This document shows, piece by piece, positions 8,875-17,021 of a DNA stretch of 64,000 nucleotides. Every line of letters starts with the position of its first letter. The stretch's first letter is position 1. This stretch comes from an uncultured Clostridia bacterium (GTDB lineage Bacteria; Bacillota; Clostridia; Christensenellales; Aristaeellaceae). The stretch is taken from positions 49,629 to 113,628 of the forward strand of contig CAKTXZ010000009.1 of NCBI GenBank assembly GCA_934632155.1, written 5' to 3'. The notes beneath the pieces are model-generated. The model ran no database searches and was not told where the DNA came from. It saw nothing but the letters and a program-made list of their open reading frames with translations. The translations under genes and the position numbers were made by a program.

Positions 8875-9633
8875 TTAACGGTTGCGGCGAATAACCTCCT
8901 GCGACAGCGCCATATAAGCCTCCGTTCCCGTGCTGCGCGGGTCATAACGGTGAATGGGCATGCCGTGGCTTGGCGCTTCTCCCAGCCGCACGTTGCGCGG
9001 AATCGTGGTAGAAAACACCTTGCCCCTGAAATGCTTTTTGACCTCCGCCACCACCTGCAGGCCAAGGTTCGTGCGCCCGTCCAGCATCGTCAGCAGCACG
9101 CCCTCGATTTCCAGCCCGGGATTCAGGCCGCGTTTGACGCGCTGCACGGTGTTCATCAGCGCCGTTACGCCCTCCAGCGCGTAATATTCGCACTGAATCG
9201 GAATCAGGATGCTCTGCGCGGCCGTGAGCGCGTTAATCGTCAGCAGCCCAAGCGACGGCGGACAATCAATAATCAAAAAATCAAACTGCGCCTTCACGGC
9301 CTCCAGCGCCGCGCGCATGCGGTATTCGCGCCGCTCCAGACCAGCCAGCTCCAGCTCCGCCCCGGCCAGCCGAATGTCCGCCGGCGCGACGAGCAGCGTC
9401 GGCTGCTTTGTTTTTTCCAATACGCTTTCCAGCGGGCATTCGCCCAGCAGCGCCTCGTACACCGTCTTTTTTCCCGCCTTCACGTCCAGCCCGCTGCTGG
9501 CGTTGCCCTGCGGATCCATATCGACAAGCAGTGTGCGCCGCCCGGCCTCCGCCAGACATGCCGCAAGGTTCACCGCCGTAGTGGTCTTCCCTACGCCGCC
9601 CTTTTGATTGGCAATGCAAATGATCTTTCCCAA
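8875..9633 (-). CDS. soj: Chromosome partitioning ATPase ParA/Soj
   Basis: 252 residues from a TTG at 9633, preceded by AGAGGG. The frame continues upstream to 9750 but that part is not ParA-like. The start gives GKIICIANQKGGVGKTT, placing the deviant Walker A (KGGVGKTT) at residues 11-18. DMDPQGNASSGLD and the Walker B-type FLIIDCPPSLGLLT follow. Soj is the ATP-dependent partner of Spo0J, and in Bacillus it also regulates DnaA, so its place beside oriC fits. It is probably co-transcribed with spo0J. Confidence 0.93.
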   Translation of the reverse strand: MGKIICIANQKGGVGKTTTAVNLAACLAEAGRRTLLVDMDPQGNASSGLDVKAGKKTVYEALLGECPLESVLEKTKQPTLLVAPADIRLAGAELELAGLERREYRMRAALEAVKAQFDFLIIDCPPSLGLLTINALTAAQSILIPIQCEYYALEGVTALMNTVQRVKRGLNPGLEIEGVLLTMLDGRTNLGLQVVAEVKKHFRGKVFSTTIPRNVRLGEAPSHGMPIHRYDPRSTGTEAYMALSQEVIRRNR

Positions 9634-9790
9634 CGCTAAAACCCTCTTCTTACCGTATATGACGCCGGCCCGTACGCCCGGCACGTACCGGCTGCATCGG
9701 ATCGACGCGACCCCAAGCAAGCTTTTCCGCCATGCAGGAACGACCGCCAAATGCTCCGAAAGCGCCCGCCGGCAACTGGGAAAACGCGCG

Positions 9791-10267
9791 CTACAGCAGC
9801 CATCCGCGCAGGCGGAAGGGCGGGTAGCAGCCCTTGGCTACCGTCGCGATGGTCGCCAGCTCCTCCTTTGTCTGAAGCGCCTGAAAGCGTGTGTAAAGCG
9901 TCCGCAGCGCAGACAGACTGGAACAGCGCAGCGAATAATCGCGCAGAAATTGCAAATGCGCCGCATCCGCCGGAAAACGCGCAAAAACAAGCCCCATCAG
10001 CTCATCCGCCATGGCGGAAAAATCCTCCACCCGAATGCGCACCCACGTATCGTCCGGAAGCCGCGCCAGCATCGTGCCCCGCGTCGCGTCGCGAATGGCG
10101 CAAAAGAGCAGGCTGTCCATCTCTCCGGCCAGCCGCTCGGGATCGGCGCGCAACGAAAAGGCGTTGAGCCAAACGGTCAGGGCGTCCATCTGCGCGTCCA
10201 GCGCGGACGTCAGCGCTGTGCCGAGCCAAGGCCGCAGCGTATTTTCCACCTGTGCCCGTGCGATCAT
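9791..10267 (-). CDS. Hypothetical protein beside the origin
   Basis: 158 residues from ATG 10267 with a purine-rich AAGGGGGG site upstream. The frame extends to 10414 but that part is compositionally unlike coding sequence. The protein is predicted soluble and mostly alpha-helical, with Leu/Ala-rich helices, an early LRPWLGTALTSALDAQMDAL, a central LPDDTWVRIRVEDF and a C-terminus GCYPPFRLRGWLL. I recognise no family. It lies between soj (157 bases away) and the oriC/dnaA intergenic region, reading away from dnaA, where some Firmicutes carry noc or other origin-linked genes. It does not look like Noc (no ParB motifs). Confidence 0.6.
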   Translation of the reverse strand: MIARAQVENTLRPWLGTALTSALDAQMDALTVWLNAFSLRADPERLAGEMDSLLFCAIRDATRGTMLARLPDDTWVRIRVEDFSAMADELMGLVFARFPADAAHLQFLRDYSLRCSSLSALRTLYTRFQALQTKEELATIATVAKGCYPPFRLRGWLL

Positions 10268-10733
10268 TCGCCCGCCCCCCTTGCATTCAAAAAGATACCA
10301 CACAATGAAGGGTTTGTCCAGTAAAGGCGAAGAAAAATCAGAGTCGGGCGCAGGCCGGCAGGCAACGCACGCGCCAAAACATAATGTATATTTATTCGTA
10401 TACTGTATTTTCATTCATCAGTCCCTCCATGCGCAGTCCATGTCTTGTGGTGCGCCTGCCGGGGCTATACCATCGGTAGATCGGCGGAAGTTATCAACAG
10501 CCCGGCGGCATGCAAAGCGCCGACTCCAAGAAAAAAAGGGCGAAAACCCCTTGAAAATGCGCTCTCAATCTGCTATGATAAGCATGTGGTTGAAAACGAG
10601 AGAGTTTTCCACAAAAGTTATCCACACCCTGCGGATGGCTTTTCTTCGGCAGGTGTTATTTTTTCCGCCCTGCGCGGCAAAACGAAAAATACAAACATGC
10701 AAAAGTCATGCATAAGAAGCGGAGCGAGCAACG
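10268..10733. other. Probable replication origin (oriC) upstream of dnaA
   Basis: This 466-base intergenic region divides the minus-strand soj/spo0J side from dnaA. DnaA-box-like 9-mers are TTATCAACA (10491-10499), TTTTCCACA (10605-10613) and the consensus TTATCCACA (10618-10626). A degenerate reverse box lies near 10586-10594. An AT-rich stretch (about 10380-10420) and A-runs near 10528-10555 are candidate unwinding sequence. Position next to dnaA and soj/spo0J supports oriC. The exact limits and whether all boxes are used are inference. Confidence 0.65.
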
Positions 10734-12056
10734 GTGAACAAACAAATGATCTGGGATGAGGCATGCGCGGTCATGCGTTCGGAATTGACGCAGGTTTCCT
10801 TCAACACGTGGATCGGCTCCGGCCTGCGTCCGCTGGGCTGCTCGGGCGACCAGTTCTTCATCGAAGCGGTCACGCCCTTTTATCACCAGTACATCGTGCC
10901 GCGCTTCTCCGTGCTGATTAGCAATTCGCTTTCGCAGGTTGTGGGCAAGCCGATGGAGGCCGTTATCCTCACGCCTGCGCAGGCGGACGAATACCGCGAG
11001 GGCGTGGTGCCGGAGGAAAAGCCTGCGGACAATTCCTCGCTGAATCCCAAGTATACCTTCGACACCTTCGTCGTGGGCAACAACAACCGCTTCGCGCACG
11101 CCGCGGCGCTGGCCGTGGCGGAATCGCCCGCCGACGCATACAACCCGCTGTTCATCTACGGCGGCGTGGGGCTGGGCAAAACCCACCTGATGCACGCCAT
11201 CGGGCATTATATGCTTTCCCAAAAGCCGACGCTGCGCATCAAATACGTCACCAGCGAAGTGTTCATGAACGAAATGGTCAATTCGCTCAACAAAAAAACA
11301 CAGGCCGAGTTTCGGGAAAAATACCGCAACATCGACGTGCTGATGGTGGACGATATTCAGTTTCTCACCGGCAAGGTGGGCACGCAGGAGGAGTTTTTCC
11401 ACACCTTCAACGCCCTGCATTCCGCCGGGAAACAGATCGTGCTGTCCTCCGATAAGCCGCCCAAGGAAATCGCCAAGCTGGAGGAGCGGCTGCGCAGCCG
11501 CTTCGAATGGGGGCTGATCGCGGACATCGGCAAGCCCGATTTGGAAACGCGCGTCGCCATTTTGCAAAAAAAGGCGGAGGACGAGCTGCTCACCGTCGAT
11601 CCCGCCATCCTGACCATGATCGCCGAGCGCGTATCCAGCAATATTCGTGAATTGGAGGGCTGCCTGACGCGGCTGGTGGCCTATTCCTCGCTGACCGGGC
11701 GCAAGATCGATCAGGCGCTGGCGGAGGAGGCGCTCAAGGAAATCTTCGCCCGCAGCGAGCCGCGCCATGTCACCTGCGAGGACGTTATGGAGTCCGTCGC
11801 CACATATTACAACGTCACCGTCAGCGACCTGAAAAGCCCGCGCCGCAACCGCGAGGTCGCCGTGCCGCGCCAGATTGCGATGTATATCGCGCGCGAGATT
11901 GTCGGCGCGCCGCTGACCATGATCGGCGATTGCTTCGGCGGGCGCGACCATTCCACCGTCAATCATGCCTGCCAGAAGGTGGCGTCGGACATCAAATTTT
12001 CCCCCGCGCTGAACAATCTGGTCAGCGATTTGATGCAGCAGCTTCAGGAACGCTGA
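10734..12056 (+). CDS. dnaA: Chromosomal replication initiator DnaA
   Basis: 440 residues. The start is GTG 10734 (GGAG 9 bases upstream), with an ATG at 10746 as alternative. Domain I runs from about residue 1 to 80. The AAA+ domain III begins near YTFDTFVVGNNNRFAHAAA, with Walker A GGVGLGKTHL (about 143-152), Walker B VLMVDDIQFL and sensor LSSDKPPKEI. Domain IV ends with the DnaA signature, seen as VPRQIAMYIAREIVGAPL and GGRDHSTVNHACQK. It binds the boxes just upstream and melts oriC. The gene is followed directly by a terminator and a convergent MATE gene, not by dnaN as in most Firmicutes. Confidence 0.98.
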   Translation: MNKQMIWDEACAVMRSELTQVSFNTWIGSGLRPLGCSGDQFFIEAVTPFYHQYIVPRFSVLISNSLSQVVGKPMEAVILTPAQADEYREGVVPEEKPADNSSLNPKYTFDTFVVGNNNRFAHAAALAVAESPADAYNPLFIYGGVGLGKTHLMHAIGHYMLSQKPTLRIKYVTSEVFMNEMVNSLNKKTQAEFREKYRNIDVLMVDDIQFLTGKVGTQEEFFHTFNALHSAGKQIVLSSDKPPKEIAKLEERLRSRFEWGLIADIGKPDLETRVAILQKKAEDELLTVDPAILTMIAERVSSNIRELEGCLTRLVAYSSLTGRKIDQALAEEALKEIFARSEPRHVTCEDVMESVATYYNVTVSDLKSPRRNREVAVPRQIAMYIAREIVGAPLTMIGDCFGGRDHSTVNHACQKVASDIKFSPALNNLVSDLMQQLQER

Positions 12057-12104
12057 GCGCCGAAGCGCCTTTCCGCCGCCCCAAAAGCAAAATTCAAACG
12101 CAGC

Positions 12105-12154
12105 AACGCTCCGCCGCACGAGGCACGATTGCCTTGGCGCAGCGGAGCGTTTTG
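12105..12154 (+). terminator. Terminator after dnaA
   Basis: AACGCTCCGC (12105-12114) pairs with GCGGAGCGTT (12142-12151) and is followed by TTTG. A small inner hairpin (AGGCA/TGCCT) sits in the loop. The outer stem sequence recurs after tlyA (45570-45613). Confidence 0.75.
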
Positions 12155-12175
12155 TTCTATTATTATTTCCCGTTT

Positions 12176-12200
12176 CGGCAGCTTTTGAGCAAAGCTGCCG
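12176..12200 (-). terminator. Hairpin at the 3' end of the second MATE gene
   Basis: A 10-base perfect stem, CGGCAGCTTT (12176-12185) with AAAGCTGCCG (12191-12200), and a 5-base loop. It lies 46 bases beyond the MATE stop. There is no T tract, so a terminator role is tentative. Confidence 0.4.
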
Positions 12201-12245
12201 CAAGGCGCTTGAACGCTTCCCTACGGCTTTCCGCCCGCAAAAGCG

Positions 12246-13613
12246 TCAGGCGGCGCGCGTCAGGCGCTTGATCCAGCGATCGCCGCGCACCCGCAAAAAG
12301 GCCGGCACGCACTTGAAGCACTGATCGGCGTTCAGGCAGATAATCACCGCGACGGGCGGCCAATGCCAGACAAACGCGCCCAGCAGCGACAGGGGCATAA
12401 CGATCCCCCAAATGCTGATTAGATCAAGCCACAGCACAAAACGCGTATCGCCCCCGCCGCGGATAATGCCGGTGTTAACGGACATCTGATAGGACATGGT
12501 GAAGAGCACAACGCTTTGGATGACCATATACGCATCCGCCAGCGCGCGGGTTTCATCCGATACGCGGTAAACACGCAAAAGCGGGCGCCGCAGCGAGAGC
12601 ATCATCAGGGCAAGCACCGCGCCGATGCACAGAAACATCGCCTGCAGCGTACGGGAATATTCCCTGACCTTTCCGATATCGCCCGTGCCGACGGTGCGCC
12701 CGATCATCACCGAGGCAGCGGACGCCGCGCCGACCGCCGTCACCTTCAGCAGCAGGAAAACGGTAGAGGAAATGGACTGCGCGGAAATAGCGCTGTCGCT
12801 CATGTGCCCCAGAATCACGGTCTGCAGCGCATTGGAAACGCCCCACAGCGCCGATGTAATCAGCACCGGCGTTCCCACGCGCAGCACATCGCGCAGCATG
12901 GCGCGATCGATCCTGCGATAATCGCGCAGGTGAATATCCAGCGTTTTTTCGCGGCGGAACATATGAACCGCCACAATCACGCACTCCGCCGCGCGCGCCG
13001 CCAGCGTGCCGACCGCCGCGCCGCGCACGCCCATTTCCGGCGCGCCCAGCCGCCCGAAAATCAGCAAATAATTGATGGCGACATTCAGACACAGCGAAAT
13101 AATCGAAACGCGCAGCGCGATGCGAACGGATTCCACCATGCGCATCGTGCCCAGCATCAGCGCGGTCAGGGCGAAGAAGGGATAGCTAAAGCGAACGATG
13201 CGCAAATAATCCACGCCCTGCGCGATGAAGGCTTCATTGGGCGTAAAGATCCGCAGCGCCGGCCGGGAAAACACGCTCACCAGTACAAAAAGCACGACCG
13301 CCAAAGCGGTCTCCAGCCGCAGCCCGATAGCGGACAGGCGGCGAATCTCCGCCACGCGCTTTTGCCCCCAATACTGCGTCCCCAGCACCAGCAGGCCGTT
13401 GGTCACGCCATAAACCAATTGCTGATACACAAACTGAATCTGGTTCACGGCGGCCACGCCGGAGAGCGCCTCCTCCGAATACGCGCCCAGCATCATGTTA
13501 TCCGCCAGGTTGACGCTCAGGATCACCGCCTGCTCCAGCATCAGCGTCAGGCACAGCCGCAGAAAGGATTGATAAAACGCGCGATCCCGCGTCAGCCATT
13601 TTCCGCCGCTCAT
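12246..13613 (-). CDS. MATE-family efflux transporter
   Basis: 455 residues starting MSGGKWLTRDRAFYQSFLRL at an ATG that overlaps the TGA of the upstream YgjV-like gene (ATGA), so the two are translationally coupled. Two six-helix halves are visible, with LEQAVILSVNLADNMMLGAY in the first and GTPVLITSALWGVSNALQTV in the second, plus GTQYWGQKRVAEIRR after helix 2. It is distinct in sequence from the 6.3-kb MATE protein and is not a recent duplicate. It probably exports a cationic compound or drug; substrate unknown. Confidence 0.9.
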   Translation of the reverse strand: MSGGKWLTRDRAFYQSFLRLCLTLMLEQAVILSVNLADNMMLGAYSEEALSGVAAVNQIQFVYQQLVYGVTNGLLVLGTQYWGQKRVAEIRRLSAIGLRLETALAVVLFVLVSVFSRPALRIFTPNEAFIAQGVDYLRIVRFSYPFFALTALMLGTMRMVESVRIALRVSIISLCLNVAINYLLIFGRLGAPEMGVRGAAVGTLAARAAECVIVAVHMFRREKTLDIHLRDYRRIDRAMLRDVLRVGTPVLITSALWGVSNALQTVILGHMSDSAISAQSISSTVFLLLKVTAVGAASAASVMIGRTVGTGDIGKVREYSRTLQAMFLCIGAVLALMMLSLRRPLLRVYRVSDETRALADAYMVIQSVVLFTMSYQMSVNTGIIRGGGDTRFVLWLDLISIWGIVMPLSLLGAFVWHWPPVAVIICLNADQCFKCVPAFLRVRGDRWIKRLTRAA

Positions 13614-14149
13614 TCCGTCTCCCTCTGCCCGCGATAGCGAAGCAGCCCGCCGATAATCGACGCGAGCGTAATGCATTCGCACAGCACGCCGCCGACCGAG
13701 CCGTTGATCCAATTATACACAAGCCAAACCGGCGAGGAAATAAGGCCCAGCATACGAATGGCGCGCGCGCTGCCGACGTAGTAGGCGATCGTCATCGCGG
13801 TCATGCCGATCACCGGCAGCAGATTGAGCAGCAAATTGCCCGGCGTGGGCTGCACGCCAAAGCAGGCGAACAGCAGCGCGTAATAAACGATATACGCCGC
13901 CTCAAAGCCGACGACCCAGCCGACGCTGTCCGCATGCGTCTTTTCCTTATAAGCATATACCAGCGCGCGCAGCATCCCCAGCAGATTCATCACCGCGCCC
14001 GTCGCCGCGCCCAGCATGCCCATATGCACGGTAAAGAGCAGCGTTCCCGCCATCTGCATCAGCATAATGCGTCGGGAAGATTTGCCCTGATAGGACAGGA
14101 TGTTGAACGCCATGGCGATAATTCCGATCATTTGCACAACCAGCTGCAT
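13610..14149 (-). CDS. YgjV-family inner membrane protein
   Basis: 179 residues from ATG 14149 (AGGAAAAGAAA upstream). Six or so hydrophobic segments cover most of the chain. MQLVVQMIGIIAMAFNILSY followed by GKSSRRIMLMQMAGTLLF matches the start of the YgjV/Imp-YgjV family (PF10688), as does the ending VYNWINGSVGGVLCECITLA. The function of the family is unknown. Its stop overlaps the start of the MATE gene by four bases, suggesting coordinated expression with that exporter. Confidence 0.75.
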   Translation of the reverse strand: MQLVVQMIGIIAMAFNILSYQGKSSRRIMLMQMAGTLLFTVHMGMLGAATGAVMNLLGMLRALVYAYKEKTHADSVGWVVGFEAAYIVYYALLFACFGVQPTPGNLLLNLLPVIGMTAMTIAYYVGSARAIRMLGLISSPVWLVYNWINGSVGGVLCECITLASIIGGLLRYRGQRETE

Positions 14150-14450
14150 TTTCTTTTCCTCTTTCCGGCGCAGCAGCGCGCCGATTGCCCGTCTTTGGAA
14201 AGCGCGCCTATCATACCACATCCCGGAGTGGCTTTCAATCCGGCTTGCGTTTCAAAATGGGATGGCTCGTGTTTCGAAATATGACAGCCCCGCGCTCCCT
14301 GCCGTAAACGGCCAAAGAGCAGCGGTTTGATGGCGGACAAAATGCCCGATTCGCTTGGGAAGCAGGCTCCCCCAGCGAAAGAGAATACAACGCTAGGCTC
14401 ACCCGCCGCCGGGCAAAAAGGCTTCTGCCCGCCTGCGCTTGCCTTGCGTA
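14150..14450. other. Intergenic region without supported gene
   Basis: About 300 bases between the divergent YgjV-like gene and the WG-repeat gene. Short open frames here have no ribosome site or family resemblance. I see no RNA gene or repeat. Confidence 0.5.
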
Positions 14451-14480
14451 TTTACAAGTATAGATATTCTATGGTATAAT
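14451..14480 (+). promoter_or_regulatory. Promoter of the WG-repeat lipoprotein gene
   Basis: TTTACA (14451-14456), an 18-base spacer, and a consensus TATAAT (14475-14480). The leader is about 35 bases to the ATG. Confidence 0.7.
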
Positions 14481-14518
14481 ATGGTTATCATGCCACTATC
14501 AGAAAGGGTGAAATAAAC

Positions 14519-15985
14519 ATGAAATCTTGGTACAAACGAGGAATCGGCCTGCTGCTGGTCTCGGCGCTGTGCCTGACGCTGGCGGTCAGCCTGACGGGGT
14601 GCGCGCAGAGCGACGAAGGAAAATACAAGCACGCGCAAAGCCTTCTGACGAAGGGAGCATATGCGCAGGCGGCGGCGCTGTTCGAAGAAATCACAAGCTA
14701 TGAGGACGCGGCCAAGTGCGCGGTCTATTGCCGCGCGTGGGAGGCCTATGAGCGGGGCGAAATCAGCGATGCAATCGCTACCTTCGAATATCTGGGCGAT
14801 TTTAAGGATTGCACCATGGTGATTCAGTATCTTTGGGGCATGCGCTATGAAGCTGCCGGGGATTATGAAAAAGCGATAGAAGCCTTTGAAAAGAATCCAT
14901 TTTATAAGGATAGTAAGGCGCACATCAAAACGTGTCAGGAGCTTATTGAAGAACGAGAGCCTCATCGTTTTTCTGCCGTTGGTCAGATAAGCGAAGGATT
15001 TTCCCCTGTGAAAAAGGACGGAAAATGGGGGTTTATCAATACAGCTGGAAAGGAAATCGCCCCATGCCAATACGACGAAGTGTGGAGCTTCAACGAAGGT
15101 TTAGCGCGTGTGAGGAAGGATAAGGAATATGGCTTCGTAGATACAACCGGGAAGGAAGTCGCCCCTTGCCAATATGACGAAGCATGGGATTTCAGCGAAG
15201 GCTTGGCGTGCGTTGAGATGGACGGAAAACGAGGCTTCATTGATAAGACTGGAAGGGAAATCATCCCATGCCAATATAGCTGGGCTCTTTCTTTCAGCGA
15301 GGGCTTGGCATGCGTGAGTAAGGACGGAAATAGCAGCTATATTGATACGACAGGGAAAGAAGCCATCCCTTGGAAATATAGCTACGCCAATTCTTTCCAC
15401 GAAGGCTTGGCGAAGGTGCAGAATAACGGGAATAGCTACTTCATTGATAAGACCGGGAAGAAAGCCGTCTGGTACTGGCGTCAATATGACATTGTCGATT
15501 CTTTCAGTGAAGGCTTGGCACATGTGGATCAATACTATCTATCAGGCTATATTGATACGACGGGAACAGAAGTTATCCCATGCCAATATCGCTCTGCCGA
15601 GCCTTTCAGCGAAGGCTTGGCGTGCGTGAAGAAAGACGGGAAATGGGGTTTCATTGATACGACGGGAAAAGAGGTCATCCCGTGCCAGTATGACGATCCT
15701 GATTCTTTCAGTGAGGGCTTGGCGCGCGTGAAGAAGAACGGGAAATGGGGCTTTATTGATATGACAGGGACGGTAATCGTTCCGCGTCAATATGACGCTG
15801 CCGATTCTTTCAATGAAGGCTTAGCGAAGGTGCGGAAGGACAGAAAATACGGCTTCATTGATCCGAACGGCAAGGAAGTAATTCCCTGCGAATACGACAG
15901 TGCAGCCTACGGCGAGGGATACTTTGTGTTAATCAAAGACGAATACCTGACCATTTGGGACAAGGATTTGAACAGAATATTCTAA
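14519..15985 (+). CDS. WG-repeat lipoprotein
   Basis: 488 residues with an AAAGGGTG site before the ATG. A lipoprotein signal ends at the lipobox LTGC (Cys 28). Residues ~35-150 are helical and TPR-like (AAALFEEITSYEDAAKCAVY, AFEKNPFYKDSKAHI). From about residue 158 there are nine WG-type repeats of ~37 residues with the pattern SEGLA.V.KDGKWGFIDTTG followed by KEVIPCQY, plus a degenerate tenth at the C-terminus. Such proteins sit on the outer face of the membrane; the ligand or role of WG repeats is unknown. Codon use looks less GC-rich than in neighbours, possibly from repeat expansion or transfer. Confidence 0.88.
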   Translation: MKSWYKRGIGLLLVSALCLTLAVSLTGCAQSDEGKYKHAQSLLTKGAYAQAAALFEEITSYEDAAKCAVYCRAWEAYERGEISDAIATFEYLGDFKDCTMVIQYLWGMRYEAAGDYEKAIEAFEKNPFYKDSKAHIKTCQELIEEREPHRFSAVGQISEGFSPVKKDGKWGFINTAGKEIAPCQYDEVWSFNEGLARVRKDKEYGFVDTTGKEVAPCQYDEAWDFSEGLACVEMDGKRGFIDKTGREIIPCQYSWALSFSEGLACVSKDGNSSYIDTTGKEAIPWKYSYANSFHEGLAKVQNNGNSYFIDKTGKKAVWYWRQYDIVDSFSEGLAHVDQYYLSGYIDTTGTEVIPCQYRSAEPFSEGLACVKKDGKWGFIDTTGKEVIPCQYDDPDSFSEGLARVKKNGKWGFIDMTGTVIVPRQYDAADSFNEGLAKVRKDRKYGFIDPNGKEVIPCEYDSAAYGEGYFVLIKDEYLTIWDKDLNRIF

Positions 15986-16013
15986 GGCGTTATCCAAGGA
16001 ATATCCAAACAGC

Positions 16014-16038
16014 AGGCCGCCCGATTGGGCGGCCTTTG
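16014..16038 (+). terminator. Terminator after the WG-repeat gene
   Basis: AGGCCGCC (16014-16021) pairs with GGCGGCCT (16028-16035) around a 6-base loop and is followed by TT. The stem is strong and the T tract short. Confidence 0.7.
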
Positions 16039-16076
16039 CTATCGGAAAAGTCGCAGTCGAGCCTGCAGGACGCAAA

Positions 16077-16348
16077 AAAGGCGTTGAAGCCTTGCAGACT
16101 GTCGAAAAAGTTTTTGCGACAGTCTGCAAATGCAAGACCGCTAAAGCGGTCTTGCATTTGAAACATCATTTTCCTGTAAGCCTACGGCTTACGGTCGGAA
16201 AATGATAGCGGAAGCGGTCGTTCCTATCGCTCCTCGAACCGGCAAATCCGTTTCTGCGGATGAAATAATGAAGGGGTTGCGACCCCTTCCTTCATCCCCG
16301 GAGCTTTAACGAGACTTTTTTTGACAGGCCGAAAGGCGTTGATGCCTT
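16077..16348. repeat. Hairpin-dense element between 17-bp direct repeats
   Basis: A 17-base sequence AAAGGCGTTGA.GCCTT occurs at 16077-16093 and 16332-16348 with one difference. Between the copies are five separate hairpins: 16094-16127 (11-bp stem, loop itself A5/T5 palindromic), 16128-16159 (14-bp perfect stem, TAAA loop), 16165-16206 (10 bp plus inner 7 bp), 16246-16261 (5 bp) and 16270-16289 (8 bp, TGCG loop). No open frame of note occurs. It resembles a non-autonomous transposable element or a structured RNA region; neither is established. Confidence 0.5.
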
Positions 16349-16637
16349 CTTTTTCATTCGTATCGTCCGGCGTTGCCGGAGGAAAAGGCGCGCAAAGTCT
16401 TACGCAGCAAAATCATTTCCGCGCCTTGGCAAGCCGGATGAAGCGCCCTGCACGCTTCTTTCGCCTTTTCATATTTTTTCACGCCCGTGCGCCGCCTTTT
16501 CCTAAAGCGCTGCGAAAGCAGCTTTTCCCCCGCGCCGCGCCAAAGCGCGTGTCCCCATACAGTTTTTGACACGCAGAAATGAAGGTCTTTCCCCTTTCAT
16601 GCATTCCAGCGCTTTAGCAAGGTTTTCTCTTCAGCAT
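16349..16637. other. Intergenic region, nothing recognised
   Basis: Between the hairpin-dense element and the tRNA terminator. Two overlapping short open frames on opposite strands lack ribosome sites and protein-like composition. No RNA family was recognised. Confidence 0.45.
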
Positions 16638-16668
16638 AAAAAAGAACCCGAGAACATCTCGGGCTCTT
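16638..16668 (-). terminator. Terminator of the tRNA operon
   Basis: On the minus strand AGAGCCCGAGA pairs with TCTCGGGTTCT (16643-16667) around a 3-base loop. A run of T follows (the A run 16638-16643 on the plus strand). It lies ~30 bases after tRNA-Cys. Confidence 0.9.
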
Positions 16669-16696
16669 CCTCCGAACCCTTTCAGGCCGGAGCATA

Positions 16697-16771
16697 TGGA
16701 GGCGCAATCCAGAATCGAACTGGAGAATAAAGGTTTTGCAGACCTTCGCCTTACCGCTTGGCTATTGCGCC
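16697..16771 (-). tRNA. tRNA-Cys (GCA)
   Basis: 75 bases with encoded CCA. The acceptor arms are GGCGCAA/TTGCGCC with discriminator T. The anticodon loop CTGCAAA gives anticodon GCA, and the T loop is TTCGATT. It is the last gene of the operon. Confidence 0.95.
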
Positions 16772-16779
16772 TTAAAAAA

Positions 16780-16855
16780 TGGAGCGGTAGACGAGGCTCG
16801 GACTCGCGACCTCCACCTTGGCAAGGTGGCGCTCTACCAACTGAGCTACTACCGC
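16780..16855 (-). tRNA. tRNA-Gly (GCC)
   Basis: 76 bases with encoded CCA. The acceptor is GCGGTAG/CTACCGC, and the anticodon loop TTGCCAA within CCACC/GGTGG gives GCC. It directly abuts tRNA-Phe. Confidence 0.95.
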
Positions 16856-16931
16856 TGGTGCCTTGGGGCGGAATCGAACCACCCACACTGTGATTTTCAG
16901 TCACATGCTCTACCAACTGAGCTACCAAGGC
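16856..16931 (-). tRNA. tRNA-Phe (GAA)
   Basis: 76 bases with encoded CCA. The acceptor is GCCTTGG/CCAAGGC, the anticodon loop CTGAAAA gives GAA, and the T loop is TTCGATT. Confidence 0.95.
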
Positions 16932-16936
16932 AAGTA

Positions 16937-17014
16937 TGGCGACCCGGAAGGGGCTCGAACCCTCGACCTCCAGCGTGACAGGCTGGCATTCTAAACCGAC
17001 TGAACTACCGGGCC
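16937..17014 (-). tRNA. tRNA-Asp (GTC)
   Basis: 78 bases with encoded CCA. The acceptor is GGCCCGG/CCGGGTC with one G-T pair. The anticodon loop CTGTCAC gives GTC. Confidence 0.95.
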
Positions 17015-17021
17015 ATGATCC

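Noticed and set aside
7962..10733. parS (TGTTTCACGTGAAACA-like) sites near soj/spo0J
   Set aside because: No 16-base palindrome close to the consensus was found by eye in this region; a motif scan would be needed to exclude it.
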